The translations under genes were made by a program, and so were the position numbers. Shown piece by piece: positions 32,969 to 43,722 of a stretch of DNA of 64,000 bases (position 1 is the stretch's first letter; the number at the start of each line of letters is the position of its first letter). Origin of the DNA: JAGQRJ01 sp041402045 (GTDB taxonomy: Bacteria > Planctomycetota > J058); the NCBI GenBank assembly GCA_041402045.1, contig JAWKSZ010000040.1, positions 8,499 through 72,498 of the forward strand. The letters are read 5' to 3'. Under the pieces are notes generated by a model, which searched no databases, was not told the origin of the DNA, and saw only the letters and a program-made list of their open reading frames with translations.

Positions 32969-33217
32969 ATGGATCCAAGGGTCGTTGCCTTCCTCACCCG
33001 CCACCAGACCTCCCGCCGCGAAGAGGTCGCTGCTGAGGTGGATCCCTACCGCGGGAAGTCCCCCGAGGAGACCTGGCCCGATGTGGTGGCGGTGTGCCGC
33101 GCCGCCGCCCGACTGCTGGCCGCCAACCCGGAGCGCGACCGGATCGTGGGCGAGGTCGATCCTCCTCACCCGAGCTACGCCGAGATCCTGCGTCGCCTGA
33201 GGTCGCAGCCCTCGTGA
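32969..33217 (+). CDS. Small protein coupled to a nucleotidyltransferase gene
   Basis: 82-residue, mostly helical, charged protein (MDPRVVAFLTRHQTSRREEV; PYRGKSPEETWPDVVAVCRA). I do not recognise the family. Its stop overlaps the GTG start of the next gene (GTGA), a nucleotidyltransferase, so the two probably form a unit like the two-gene modules found with MNT-type nucleotidyltransferases. A toxin-antitoxin role would be speculative. Confidence 0.55.
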   Translation: MDPRVVAFLTRHQTSRREEVAAEVDPYRGKSPEETWPDVVAVCRAAARLLAANPERDRIVGEVDPPHPSYAEILRRLRSQPS

Positions 33218-33444
33218 CCCCGACCCCGGACCCGGCCGGGGTCGCGCTGGAGCTCGCCAGGGCCCTGGAGGCCGCCGGAATCCCCTGCGCCATTGGCGGC
33301 TCGATCGCCCTCGGCCTGTGGGGCGTCCCGCGAGGCACGAAGGACGCCGACCTCAACGCGTTCGTGGGCGAGGACCGCTACGAAGAGCTGCTGACGACCC
33401 TGGAGGCGGCCGACGACGTCATGAACCAGAGTTCACGATTCTGA
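33214..33444 (+). pseudogene. Nucleotidyltransferase, truncated by a palindromic repeat
   Basis: 76 residues from GTG 33214. AIGGSIALGLWGVPRGTKDADL is the start of a Pol-beta-like nucleotidyltransferase of the AbiEii/MNT kind (the G-S motif followed by the D-x-D pair in KDADLNAF). It then stops in DDVMNQSSRF, where the last codons come from a repeat at 33423-33469 that also occurs at 47647-47741. The remaining two thirds of a usual domain are missing. The gene therefore seems cut by insertion or recombination at the repeat. Confidence 0.7.
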
Positions 33445-33469
33445 GCGGGCGAGCGTGGCGCCCATGTCG
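33423..33469. repeat. Half copy of a palindromic repeat element
   Basis: 47 bp beginning GAACCAGAGTTCACGATTC match 47647-47693 with one mismatch. Only the left arm and part of the loop of the complete element are present. The boundary with unrelated sequence falls inside the truncated nucleotidyltransferase gene, which takes its last codons and stop from the repeat. Confidence 0.85.
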
Positions 33470-33514
33470 CGCGCTCCCGGCACCGCCGCGCGGACGAGGG
33501 GAGCCGAGGGGCGC

Positions 33515-34907
33515 TCACATGCCGCGGTTGCGGCGCACCCGCTCGGCCTCGGTCTCGGCCTGGGTGGCGCGGGCCTCGAGGGACGCGCGGCGCAGGGCGT
33601 CGGGCGCCCGGGCGGCGGCGGCGTGGAAGGCCTGGGCGGCGCCTGCGAACTCGCCGGCGCGCTCGAGGGCCTGCGCCAGGGTCTCCTGGGCCTCGCAGCG
33701 CCAGCCGATCAGCGCAGCCAGCCGCCGGGCGTTGGGGAGGCTGACCTGCGGCCCGAACAGGGTCGGCGAGGGTGGGTCGTGCTCCAGGGCGCCCAGCGCT
33801 TGCTGCAGGACAGCGCGTCGCGCATGACCTGGGGTCGCCGTTGAGCGCGACGCGCTCGAGGAGCGCGCGGCCCTCGGCCCGCGCCCGGCGCGGAGCTCGA
33901 CCCGCGCCCGGGCCAAGACCAGGCGCGCGTCCTGGGGCGCGCGGGTCAGACGAGTCCAGCCCGCGGGCGGCGAAGGCAGGGTCCACCTCGAGCTCGGCCA
34001 CGTCCAGGCCCCGAGGCGCGATCGCCTCGCGCCCGCCGGCGAGCCAGCTGCGTACCAGGCCGCCTCGACCCGGAGCAGTCGCGGTCGAGCGGGCGCGGCC
34101 TCGATCCGCTCGGCGAGCAACGCCTCGGCGGCCGCGGGCTCGCCGCGCTGCACGAGCAGCGCCGAGAGCCGACGCGCGGCCTGCCAGGCCTCGGGGTTGG
34201 CGGCGCAGAACGCGCGCAGCCCAGCGCGGGCCTCGGGGGACTGGGGGTCGAGGCGCAGGCGCAGCTCGGCGAGCTCGAGGGCCAGCGCCTCGTCGTGGGG
34301 GGCCAGCTTGGCGGTGTAGGCCAGGGTCTCGAGCGCGCGCTCGACGTCGCCCTCGGCGTGGCGCTCGACCAGGAGCCGGGCCAGAGCGCGCCTCGATCGG
34401 CGCACCGGGTTGAGCCCGATCACCTTGGCGAAGGCCTCGATCGCGCAGTCGCGCCGCCGCGGCGCTCGAGGACCTGGGCCAGCCGAGCCGCGCCTCGAAG
34501 CTGCGCGGGCGAGGCCAGGCGCGCCTCGAGGACCTCGGTCGCCTCTTCGTCCTGGTTGGCGAGCACGAGGGCGAAGCCGAGCTCCTCCTGGGCCCGCGGG
34601 TCCTCGGGGCGGCGGGCGGCCAGGGCGCGCAGGGTGCGCAGGGCCTCGGGCAGCTCGCCCCGCAGCAGCGCCTCCTCGGCGTGGGCCAGGGCGCGCTCGT
34701 CGGTCAGGCTCAGCTTCCACACCCCGAGCACCTGCTCGCGGGGGACCTCCACCACCACCCGCTGGCCCCCGGGCTGACGCGGATCCTCAGCGGGTCGCCC
34801 TCGTCGAGGACCTCCCCGCGCAGCTCGGGCTCCCGTCCTCGAGACCTCGTCCGCGGCGGCCGTGAGGACCGCGAGAGCAGGACCAGGGAGTCAAAGAGAC
34901 GAATCAC
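33515..34907 (-). pseudogene. TPR-repeat protein with several frameshifts
   Basis: Coherent TPR-like helices are found in alternating frames: an N-terminal part (EVPREQVLGVWKLSL, ALAHAEEALLRGELPEALRT, EELGFALVLANQDEEA) near 34420-34758, a middle part (IEAFAKVIGLNPV, VERALETLAYTAKLAPHDEA, PEAWQAARRLSALLVQRGEP) near 34060-34440, and a C-terminal part (ARRLAALIGWRCEAQETLAQ) near 33515-33750. At least four frame changes are needed to join them. Scaffold or protein-interaction proteins have such repeats. Decay or accumulated read errors are both possible. Confidence 0.65.
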
Positions 34908-34934
34908 CCGACAGCCTTCAGCCAGTCAGGGAGA

Positions 34935-35043
34935 GCGAAGCCGCGAGCGCGCAGCGGCCGGCGAAGCCGCGAGCGCGCAGCCGGTGCGGCCCGGCGAGCG
35001 GCGAGGCCGCGAAGGCGCAGCGGCCGGCGAAAGCCGGCCGTTG
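34935..35043. repeat. GCGAAGCCGCGAGCGCGCAG repeats
   Basis: Units begin at 34935 and 34961 (identical over 20 bp) and at 35001 (three differences), with GCCGGC-rich spacers, and end in the palindrome GGCCGGCGAAAGCCGGCC (35021-35038). The next 70 bp (GAGCCCTTGGGGCAGGAGCC onwards) match, in inverted sense and with divergence, sequence near 62540-62580. The gap from 34908 to 35271 holds this array and the inverted-repeat element at 35114, and no gene. Confidence 0.65.
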
Positions 35044-35113
35044 AGCCCTTGGGGCAGGAGCCCGAGGGCTTTGCCTCGAGGGCGAGGGGGTCTGGGACAG
35101 ACCCCCTGAAACT

Positions 35114-35274
35114 TAGTGCTGCACGTCAGAACTTTCGGTACATCTCGCTTGCCCTCGCCGCCCCTGGCTGTGTTGTTCGTCGGTCACAATGGCCCGCATT
35201 GCTCCCTCCTCACGCCTTGCCAGGGACGACGATTGCTGCGCGACCTGTACCGAAAGTTCTGACGCACAGCACTA
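35114..35274. mobile_element. 161-bp inverted-repeat (MITE-like) element
   Basis: 29-nt inverted arms at 35114-35142 (TAGTGCTGCACGTCAG, then AACTTTCGGTACA) and 35246-35274 differ at two adjacent positions. The 103-bp interior is not coding. This is the form of a non-autonomous element with terminal inverted repeats. The right end supplies the TAG stop (35274-35272) of the secreted protein gene on the minus strand, so insertion may have replaced that gene's original 3' end. Confidence 0.65.
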
Positions 35275-36180
35275 GAAGCCGACGCTCCAGCGCAGGCCCC
35301 AGTTGCCGCCGTTGTAGAAGCCGCGGAGGCTCGAGCCGAGGCCGAAGCTGCTGCGGTAGCCGCTCCCGTAGAGCACCGGGCGCTGCGGGCAGTAGTAGCC
35401 CGAGCTGGGGTAGAGGAAGCCGTTGCCCAGCACGCGGTAGCGGCCGTAGAGCGGGTAGGAGTAGCCGGGGACGTAGTAGCCGTTGAGCACGCCGTTGCGG
35501 ATCGCCTCGGCCTCGGCCTCGGCGCGGGCCTTGGCGTATTCGAGCTGGGCCGCCTGCGCCTCGGCCTTGGCCAGGGCCAGGCGCTCGCGGCGCGCTTCGC
35601 GCTCGGCCTCGCGCTCGGCGCGGCGCTCCTCGCGCTCGAGGCGCTTGGTCTCGGCCTTGAGCCGCTCGGTCTCGAGCCGCGCCTCGCGGGCGGCCACGAT
35701 CCGCTCGTTCTTCTCCTCGGGGCTGACCCACTCGCCGCGGTAGGGCACCAGGCCCTGACTGCGGTACTTGTCCTCGAGGGTCACCCACTGGCCCTCGTGC
35801 TGGACGTAGCCCAGCGCGGCGCGGGCGCCGGGGTGGTTGGTGTCGACCCGCAGCACGTCGTAGAACGCGCGCAGCGCCTCGTCCTCGAAGCCGTGCTCGC
35901 GGGCGTAGACCGCGAAGCGGTAGCGCTCGTCGGCGGTGCCCTTGGCCAGGCTGTCGCGCAGGCGCTCGAGCTCGTCCTTGGCGTCGGCGGTGGCCTCGAC
36001 CCGCACCACGTCGCTGAGCGGGATCGTGACCTCGCCCAGCTTGTGCTTGACGATCACCGCGTCGGCGGTGCGCTCGACCACGCCCTCGAGGGAGCGGCCG
36101 TCCTTCAGGTGCACGACGTCGGCCGACGCGAACGGCGCGGCCAGCGCGAGGAGGAAGGTAGAGATCAGGAGGTGCTTCAC
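35272..36180 (-). CDS. Secreted protein with GRxLEGxV domain and coiled coil
   Basis: 302 residues. A signal peptide (LLISTFLLALAAPFASA) is followed by a beta domain (DVVHLKDGRSLEGVVERTAD) related to that of the protein at 19275-20324. A TPR-like or helical segment covers about 65-130. A highly charged coiled coil spans about 145-225 (LEREERRAEREAEREARRER). The C-terminus is Tyr/Gly-rich (YYVPGYSYPLYGRYRVLG) and ends LRWSVGF, so it may associate with the envelope. The stop codon lies in the adjacent inverted-repeat element. Function unknown. Confidence 0.65.
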   Translation of the reverse strand: MKHLLISTFLLALAAPFASADVVHLKDGRSLEGVVERTADAVIVKHKLGEVTIPLSDVVRVEATADAKDELERLRDSLAKGTADERYRFAVYAREHGFEDEALRAFYDVLRVDTNHPGARAALGYVQHEGQWVTLEDKYRSQGLVPYRGEWVSPEEKNERIVAAREARLETERLKAETKRLEREERRAEREAEREARRERLALAKAEAQAAQLEYAKARAEAEAEAIRNGVLNGYYVPGYSYPLYGRYRVLGNGFLYPSSGYYCPQRPVLYGSGYRSSFGLGSSLRGFYNGGNWGLRWSVGF

Positions 36181-36396
36181 GGGAGCCTCCAGGTGTGAGC
36201 ATGCGCGCTCATAAGTGCAGTGTGCGCAATCCCTGCGGGGGAAGCAAGGGGCGCGCTGACCCCGAGCTGCTGCGCGCGGCGGCGGCTAAGCCACTCTCTG
36301 GCTAAGCCTTAGAGAACTTTGGCGACTTTCTCGGGATTCCCGTAAACGCTCCTGCGCGCCTCCACAACCTACGGGTGAGAGCGACAAGGAGTCCGC

Positions 36397-36905
36397 ATGA
36401 AGGTCTTGGTGGGGTTGGTGTTGGTGGGCTGCGGCCTGGGGATCGTGGGCATTCAGGTGTTCGGCGACCCCGCGAGTTGGGCGACGACGATCCCCGGCGA
36501 CCCGCGGCAGCTAGGGTTGGTCGCGATCGCGGCCCTGGCGCTGGTCGTGGGCGGCATGGTCCTGACCCCGAGCGGCGCGGCGCTGCCCCCGACCCTCGAG
36601 CTGCCCGAGGCGGCGGCCCCCCCGACGCGCGCGACCGCGATCTCCGAGCCCTTGCCCGTGCTCTCCCTCGACGAGGACGAGGAGGCCGCCCGCCGCCGGG
36701 CGCGCCGCGCCGCCCGCCGCAAGCGCGAGCGCGCTGCGGCCGGAGAGGCTCCCGCCAAGACGACGAAGACCGCCAAGCGCAAGCGCGCGGCGTCGAGCGA
36801 CGAAGCCCGCCCCGCAAGCGCCGCCGCGAGGGCGAGGTCGCCGAGCGCCCGCGCACCAAGAAGAAGCCGCGCAAGCGCGAGCTGGCCGGCAGCGGTCGGC
36901 TGTAG
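36397..36905 (+). CDS. Membrane protein with basic C-terminal tail (frame change near the end)
   Basis: Two N-terminal transmembrane helices (about residues 3-22 and 38-56), an acidic linker (SLDEDEEAARRR) and a Lys/Arg-rich tail. In the frame of the ATG at 36397 the sequence runs to 36918, but from about 36805 another frame has much better third-position G/C and reads RKRRREGEVAERPRTKKKPRK to a TAG at 36905. One base was probably lost or gained near the CCCGCCCC run at 36806-36814. Function unknown; a cytoplasmic nucleic-acid-contacting tail is conceivable. Confidence 0.5.
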
Positions 36906-36926
36906 CAGAACTCCTTAGTCTGATCT

Positions 36927-36961
36927 CGGGGGGTCGGGCGCTCGGAGCGCCCGGCCCCCCG
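36927..36961. terminator. Bidirectional terminator between convergent genes
   Basis: A 16-bp stem (36927-36942 with 36946-36961, one wobble pair) and CGG loop lie between the convergent membrane protein gene and histidine kinase gene. The stem is very GC-rich, with CTTC downstream on the plus strand and weak T-content on the other. Confidence 0.65.
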
Positions 36962-36966
36962 GCTCT

Positions 36967-38481
36967 TCAACCGATCGCGTCGGCGGTCACGAGCTTGCCG
37001 AGGGCCGCCCGCAGCTGCTGGCGCGTGAACGGCTTGCTCAGGTAGCGCGTGGGCTCTCCCGGGCGCAGGTCCTGCACGTCGTCGGGGGTCGCGTAGCCGC
37101 TGCACACGAGCACCGGGAGCTGCGGCCACTCGGCGCGCACCGCCTGGAGCAACGCCACCCCCGAGGCGTCGGGGAGCACGAGGTCCAGGATCAGGACCTC
37201 GGGGAGTTCGCGGCGCAGCGTCGCGAGCAGCTCTGCGCCGCGGGCGAGGGAGGTGACCTGCACCCCCGCGCTCTCCAGGACCTCGCCCAGCAGGCGACGG
37301 AGGACCGGGTCGTCGTCCACGACCACCGCCTTGCGCAGCGCGGGCTTCACGGGCGCAGGGACCTCGCCGGGGAGCTGCAGACCGGACTCCGCGGGCAGCA
37401 CCAAGCGAAACGTCGTCCCCTGCCCGAGGGCCGACTCGAGCTCGACGCGACCGCCGAAGGCGCGCACGAAGCCCTGGACCGCGGCGAGCCCGAGCCCCGT
37501 GCCCGTGGGCTTGGTGGTGAAGAACGGCTCGAAGATCCGGCGCTGGGTGTCCGCGTCCATGCCGGGGCCGTCGTCCTGGACCTCGATCAGCACCTGGGTC
37601 CCCGCGGCGTCGGCGCGCTGGCGGCAGCGCACCGTGACCTGCCCCGGCCCTGCGCCCAGGGCCTGCCCGGCGTTGATCAGGAGGTTCAGCACGACCTGGC
37701 GCAGTTGGGTCGCGTCCACGAGCAGCGGCGCGCAGGGCTGCAGGTCGCGTGTGAGCTCCACGTCGACGCCGTAGCTGGCGTGGGCGATCTTGGCCAACTC
37801 GCCGACGAGGCTCGGCGGATCGACCAGCTCGCGCACGACCTGGCCGCCGCTGGCGTAGGCCATGAGCTGGCGCGTGAGCTCGCCCGCCCGCTGCGCCCCC
37901 ACCCCGATCAAGTCCAGGAGCGGGAGCAGGTCGGCGCCGGCCCGGCGCTTGGCGAGCTCCGAGGCGCCGAGGATCGAGGCCAGGAGGTTGTTGAAGTCGT
38001 GGGCCACCCCCCCCGCCAGGAGGGCCAGGCTCTCGAGGTGGGCCGCCTCGAGGGCCACCGCCTCGGCCCGGCGGCGGTCCTCCTCGGCGCGACGCAGGGC
38101 GGTGACGTCCACGAAGGTCACGACCACCGCCTCGAGGGCCTCGACGTTGGGGTAGAGCAGCGCCGACACCCTCGCCCAGATCGGCTCCACGGTCCCCGGG
38201 CGCAGGGTCCCCACGAGCTGGTCCACGACGTCGCCCCCGCCCTGGATCGCGCGCACCACGGGGTAGTCCTGGACCGGCAGCTCCCCCCCCGCCGGGTCGA
38301 GCAGGCGCAGGTCCGGGTCGACGGCGAGCATGCCGGTCAAGTGCTCGCGGGTCATGCCCAGGAGGTCGACGGCGCGGGCGTTGGCGTAGAGGATCGCGGT
38401 GTCGGGCGCGTGGATCACCACGCCGGCGTCCACGTGGCTGGCTGCCGCCTCGAACCAGCGACGATTCAGCGGGGGCTCCAT
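36967..38481 (-). CDS. Hybrid sensor histidine kinase (PAS-HisKA-HATPase-REC)
   Basis: 504 residues, no membrane segment. Residues 10-130 are a PAS domain (AGVVIHAPDTAILYANARAV). The phosphoacceptor His is in GGVAHDFNNLLASI near residue 160. The ATPase has N (VVLNLLINAGQAL), G1 (VQDDGPGMD), F (FEPFFTT) and G2 (GTGLGLA) boxes at about 255-360. A receiver domain follows at about 385-500, with the phosphoacceptor Asp in VLILDLVLPD and the Lys in YLSKPF. The layout is complete for autophosphorylation and intramolecular transfer. It lies downstream of dinB; no partner gene is adjacent. Confidence 0.92.
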   Translation of the reverse strand: MEPPLNRRWFEAAASHVDAGVVIHAPDTAILYANARAVDLLGMTREHLTGMLAVDPDLRLLDPAGGELPVQDYPVVRAIQGGGDVVDQLVGTLRPGTVEPIWARVSALLYPNVEALEAVVVTFVDVTALRRAEEDRRRAEAVALEAAHLESLALLAGGVAHDFNNLLASILGASELAKRRAGADLLPLLDLIGVGAQRAGELTRQLMAYASGGQVVRELVDPPSLVGELAKIAHASYGVDVELTRDLQPCAPLLVDATQLRQVVLNLLINAGQALGAGPGQVTVRCRQRADAAGTQVLIEVQDDGPGMDADTQRRIFEPFFTTKPTGTGLGLAAVQGFVRAFGGRVELESALGQGTTFRLVLPAESGLQLPGEVPAPVKPALRKAVVVDDDPVLRRLLGEVLESAGVQVTSLARGAELLATLRRELPEVLILDLVLPDASGVALLQAVRAEWPQLPVLVCSGYATPDDVQDLRPGEPTRYLSKPFTRQQLRAALGKLVTADAIG

Positions 38482-38565
38482 GGGCTCAGCCTAGGCCGCC
38501 AACCAAGGCAGATCAATGACCCAATCTGGACCACTGCCCCCCCTTGGAAGGGGCTCTAGCCCCAC

Positions 38566-39651
38566 CTAGGAGGGGTTTCGCGCCTCCGGGGCGAAGGGCA
38601 GCTCGAGCTGCGCCCCGGGCTCCGCGAGGTTGGTCACGCCGATCCCCAGGAGGCGCACGGGCCGCTCGCCGACCTCGGTCTGTTCGAGCAAGGCCAGCGC
38701 GACCTCGTGCAGGGTCGCGTGCTCCCGGGTGGGCGCGGTCAGGGTCCGGCTGCGGGTGATCTGCTGGAAGTCGGCGTACTTCACCTTGAGCACCACCGTC
38801 TTGCCTCGGGCCTCGGCGCGGAGGAGGCGCTCTGCTAGCCGCTCGGCGAGGTCGTCGAGGAACGCCGCGGCCTCGGCGCGGGAGCGCAGGTCCTCGGGGA
38901 GCGTGTCCTCGATGCTCACCGACTTGCGCTCGCGGTCGGGCTGCACCCGACGCAGGTCGATCCCCTGCGCGAGCTCCCGGTAGCGCGGCCCGGCGCTGCC
39001 GAACCAGCGCACGAGCTGCTCGACGTCGTGGCGCAGGAAGTCGCTGGCGACCTCGATCCCCCGCGCGCGACAGCGCTCGGCGCTCTTGCGCCCGACCCCC
39101 GGGATCCGGCGCACCGGCAGCGCCGCGAGCACCGCCTGCACCCGCTCGGGGCCGATCACGGTCAGCCCGTCGGGCTTGTCCATGTCGGAGGCGACCTTGG
39201 CCAGGAACTTGTTCGGCGCGACCCCCGCCGACGCGGTGAGCCCGGTCTCGCGGCGGATCCGCGCGCGCAGGTGCTCGGCGACCCGGGTCGCCGAGGGCTC
39301 ACCGAGGGCGTTCTGGGTCACGTCGAGGAAGGCCTCGTCCAGGCTCAGGGGCTCCACGAGCTCGGTCACGTCGCGGAAGATCGCCTGGATCTGGCGCGAG
39401 ACCGCCTTGTAGCGCACGAAGTCCGGGCGCAGGAACACGCCGTGAGGGCAGAGCCGGTAGGCCTGGGCGGTGGGCATGGCCGAGTGCACGCCAAACACGC
39501 GGGCCTCGTAGGAGGCCGTGCACACCACGCCCCGGCTGTCGGGCTGCCCGCCCACGATCACCGCGCGCCCGCGGAGCTCGGGGCGGTCGCGCTGCTCGAC
39601 CGACGCGTAGAACGCGTCCATGTCGACGTGGACGATCTTGCGCAGGCTCAC
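38566..39651 (-). CDS. dinB: DNA polymerase IV (Y family)
   Basis: 361-residue translesion polymerase. The palm carboxylates are in VHVDMDAFYASVEQRD near residue 10 and LSLDEAFLDVT near residue 105, with the YEARVFGVHSAMP fingers segment between them. The helix-hairpin-helix (PVRRIPGVGRKSAE) and little-finger domain follow. The last residues (GAQLELPF) resemble a beta-clamp binding motif (QLxLPF). GTG 39651-39649 is chosen because the conserved sequence starts immediately after it; in-frame upstream residues are not conserved-looking. Confidence 0.93.
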   Translation of the reverse strand: MSLRKIVHVDMDAFYASVEQRDRPELRGRAVIVGGQPDSRGVVCTASYEARVFGVHSAMPTAQAYRLCPHGVFLRPDFVRYKAVSRQIQAIFRDVTELVEPLSLDEAFLDVTQNALGEPSATRVAEHLRARIRRETGLTASAGVAPNKFLAKVASDMDKPDGLTVIGPERVQAVLAALPVRRIPGVGRKSAERCRARGIEVASDFLRHDVEQLVRWFGSAGPRYRELAQGIDLRRVQPDRERKSVSIEDTLPEDLRSRAEAAAFLDDLAERLAERLLRAEARGKTVVLKVKYADFQQITRSRTLTAPTREHATLHEVALALLEQTEVGERPVRLLGIGVTNLAEPGAQLELPFAPEARNPS

Positions 39652-39817
39652 CCCGGGCACTCTACCCGGGGTGAGCGACGCGCCCGTCCTCCCGCCGAAG
39701 TCCGCCCCGGTCTGCGTCGGGAGCCGGGTCGTACCGCCCAACGACCCCGCGGCTCGCGGCGCTCACGCAGGCGTCGCAGCGCGCCTCGCGCCTGCCGGAG
39801 CGCACGACAACGGGCCG

Positions 39818-40922
<1,105 letters not shown>

Positions 40923-40926
<4 letters not shown>

Positions 40927-43722
40927 CGCGGCGACCGCCACCGCCGCCGCCGGGGCCGCCGCCCGCCGCCGCCGGGCCCGCCGCGCCCGCCGCCGGAACC
41001 TGCCGCGCCCGCCGCCGAGGCCACCGCGTCCGCCGCCGCCGGGGCCGCCGCGACCGCCGCCGCCCTGGCCGCGCATCCGCCGCCGCCGGGCCCGCCGCGC
41101 CCGCGTCCGCCGCCGCCGCCCGGGCGACCGCCGCGCCTGGTAGTTGCGCGGGCGCTGGCCCTTGCGGAACCCATGCTCGTCGAGGTCACCGGTCTCCTCG
41201 GTGGCCTCCTTGGCCTCCTGGCGCCGGCGCTCGGTGTTCTTGGCCTTGGTCTCGACCCAGCTCACGTTGTCGAAGCTGGTGTCGATCACGAGCGGGACCG
41301 CAGGCGACCTTGAGCTACTCTCGGCCTTGCGCGATCTTGCGGATCTCGCCGACTGGCCCAGGCTGATCACGTAGACGTAGTCGCCCTTGCCCAGGCCCTT
41401 GACGAACTCGCGCCGGCGCTGCTCGAAGGGCATGTGCGAGAGCATGTCGTCGAGCTTGCCGTCGAGCTCCTTGAGCGCGTCGGCCGCCTTCTGGGCGTCG
41501 GACTTGGCCGCCTCGGCCGCGTCCTTGACCGCCTTGCGCAGCGCGAGGAACTTCTCCTCGAGCTCCATGTCGGCCTCGAGGCTGAGCGCGTGCTTCTTGC
41601 GCTCGATCGTGCCCCGCTCCTCCTCCACGGCGCGCTTCTCGGCCTCGGCGGTCTTCTTGGCCGCCTGGGCCTCGTCGGCGGCCGCCGCGGCGGCCTCCTT
41701 CATGCCCTGCAGGGCCTCGATCAGCTTCGAGGCGTCGCTCTGCCCGGCGGCGAGCAGCGCCTCGGCCCGGCCGAGGACGGCCACGGGGACGTCGGCGCGC
41801 TTGGCCGCGGCCAGGGTCTGCGCGGTCCCCGGGATCCCGTCCATGAAGCGGTAGGTCGGGAGCCCCGCCGCGGCGTCGAAGGCCAGGCAGGCGTTCTGCG
41901 CGCGGGGGTGCTCGGCGGCGAAGCCCTTGAGCGACTCGAGGTAGGTGCTGACCACGGCCTTGGCGCCCTTGTCGAGCAGCGCCTCGAGGAACGCGCGCGC
42001 CAGCGCGCCGCCCTCGCCCGGGTCGGTGTGGTCGCCGAGCTCGTCGACCAGCACCAGCGTCGCGCCGTCGGCGGCGGCCAGCGACTCGCGGATCCGCGCC
42101 AGGTAGGTGGTGAAGGCCGAGCGGCTCGCGGGGCCCGCGCGCCCGTCGCTAATGTCCGCGAACAGGTGCTGGAACACGCAGAGGCTGCTGCCCTCGGCGG
42201 CCGGGATCGGGAGCCCGCACTGGGCCAGCGCCGCGCACAGCCCGATCACGCGCAGGGCCACGGTCTTGCCGCCCTGCTTGGGGCCGGAGAGCACGAGCAG
42301 GTCGTGGTCGGCGCCCAGCGAGAGGGTGAGCGGCATGACGCTCTCGGGCTTCTTCCCGATCGGCGCCTCGTCGCCCGGGTCCTTGTCCTTGCCCTTGCGG
42401 CCCTTGCGCCCGGACTTGGTCCCCCCGCCGAGGAGGGGGTGGAACGCGTCGACGAGGCTGAAGCGGGTCTCCCCCGCGATCGCGGGGGCGGTGTAGCCGC
42501 GCTCCTTGGCCCAGGTCGCCTTGGCGTGGGTGAAGTCCAGCCAGCCCAGGGAGCCGCAGGTGCGCTCCAGGTGCTGCAGGTGCGCCTGCACGACGCGGGT
42601 CAGCTCCCAGAGGATCGTCTTGGTCTCGGCCTTCTCCTCGGCGCGGAGCTGCTTCTGCTCGTTGGCGAGGGCGGTCACGGCCTCGGGCTCGACGTAGGCG
42701 ATCCCGCCCTTGCCCTTGCTGACCACGGTGCCCTTCACGTGCTCGGTGCGCGCGGCCTTGACCGCGAACACCAGGCGGTTGCTGCGGACCACGGGCTTGA
42801 GCGCGTGCAGCGAGATCGCGACCTCGCCGTCCTTGACCAGGTCGTCGAAGGCCTTGTCGATCGACACCCGCAGGTCGTGCAGGCGCTTGCGCAGGGTCGA
42901 GAGCTTCTCGCTCGCGTCGTGCTTGAGGCCCTTGCCCGCGTCGAAGAGCTTGGCCGAGAGCGCGTCGCTCACGGCGTCGACGGGGTCGAGGTGCGCGGCG
43001 AAGCCGTGCAGGCGCGGGTAGTTCGCCTCGTCCGCCGACTGCAGCGCCTGGCGCATGCTGCGGGCGGTCTCGAGGGTGGTCAGGACCTGGCCCAGCTCCC
43101 GGGCGGAGAGCGGGCGCTCCGGCTCCTTGATCCGCGAGCAGAGGGCGGGCAGGTCGTGCACGCCGGCGAAGCTCGCGGGGCGCCCGCGCTCGTCGATCAG
43201 CGCCGCCATTTCGCGGGTCTGGTCGAGGCAGGTGCGCACCTTCTCTTCGTCGTAGAGCAGCTTCATGCGCGCCAGCGCCTGCTTGCCCAGGGGGCTCTGG
43301 CAGTGGCCCTTGAGCCCGTCGACCACGCGCTGGAAGGACAGCGCGCCGAGGAAGCGCGCCTCGCTGGCCTTGCGCTTCTTCTCCTCGGGGCTGAGCTCGG
43401 GCTCCGGCTCCGGGGCGGGCTCCTCGTCCTCGACGACGGGCTCCTCCTCGTCGTCGTCGGTGCGGCCCTCGTCCTCGATCTCGGGGGTCTCCTCCTCGGT
43501 CGCCTCCTCGGTCGCCGGCGCCGCGGTGGGCGCCGGGTCGGGGGCCGCAGCCTCGGCGCCGGGGGCGCTGAGGTCCGCCGCGGGGGAGGCCTGCTCGGCG
43601 CCGGGGGCCGCTTGCTCGGCGCCGGGGGCGTCGGTGGTCACGGCGGCGGCGTCGGGGGCCTCGGTGGCCTCGGGGGCCGCGGTCGCCTCGGGGGCGGGGA
43701 CGGACTGGTTCGGGTCGCTCAC
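40923..43722 (-). CDS. MutS2-like ATPase with acidic N-terminus and RGG-rich tail
   Basis: About 930 residues. Residues 1-120 are a low-complexity Ala/Pro/Glu extension. Helical clamp and core regions follow, then the ATPase: Walker A GPKQGGKTVALR near residue 480 and Walker B LVLVDELGDHTDPGEGGALA near residue 560. A long coiled coil follows at about 660-790. The C-terminus is Arg/Gly-rich (RGQGGGGRGGPGGGGRGG) in place of a visible Smr nuclease domain. The tail can be read as continuous RGG repeats only by changing frame several times, ending at TGA 40925-40923, which overlaps the dioxygenase start. Another slip is likely near 41300-41345. It starts at GTG 43722-43720, overlapping tilS. A role in recombination control or ribosome rescue is inferred from MutS2. 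Confidence 0.75.

Noticed and set aside
32969..33444. Intact toxin-antitoxin pair
   Set aside because: The nucleotidyltransferase is truncated and the small protein matches no antitoxin or HEPN family I know.
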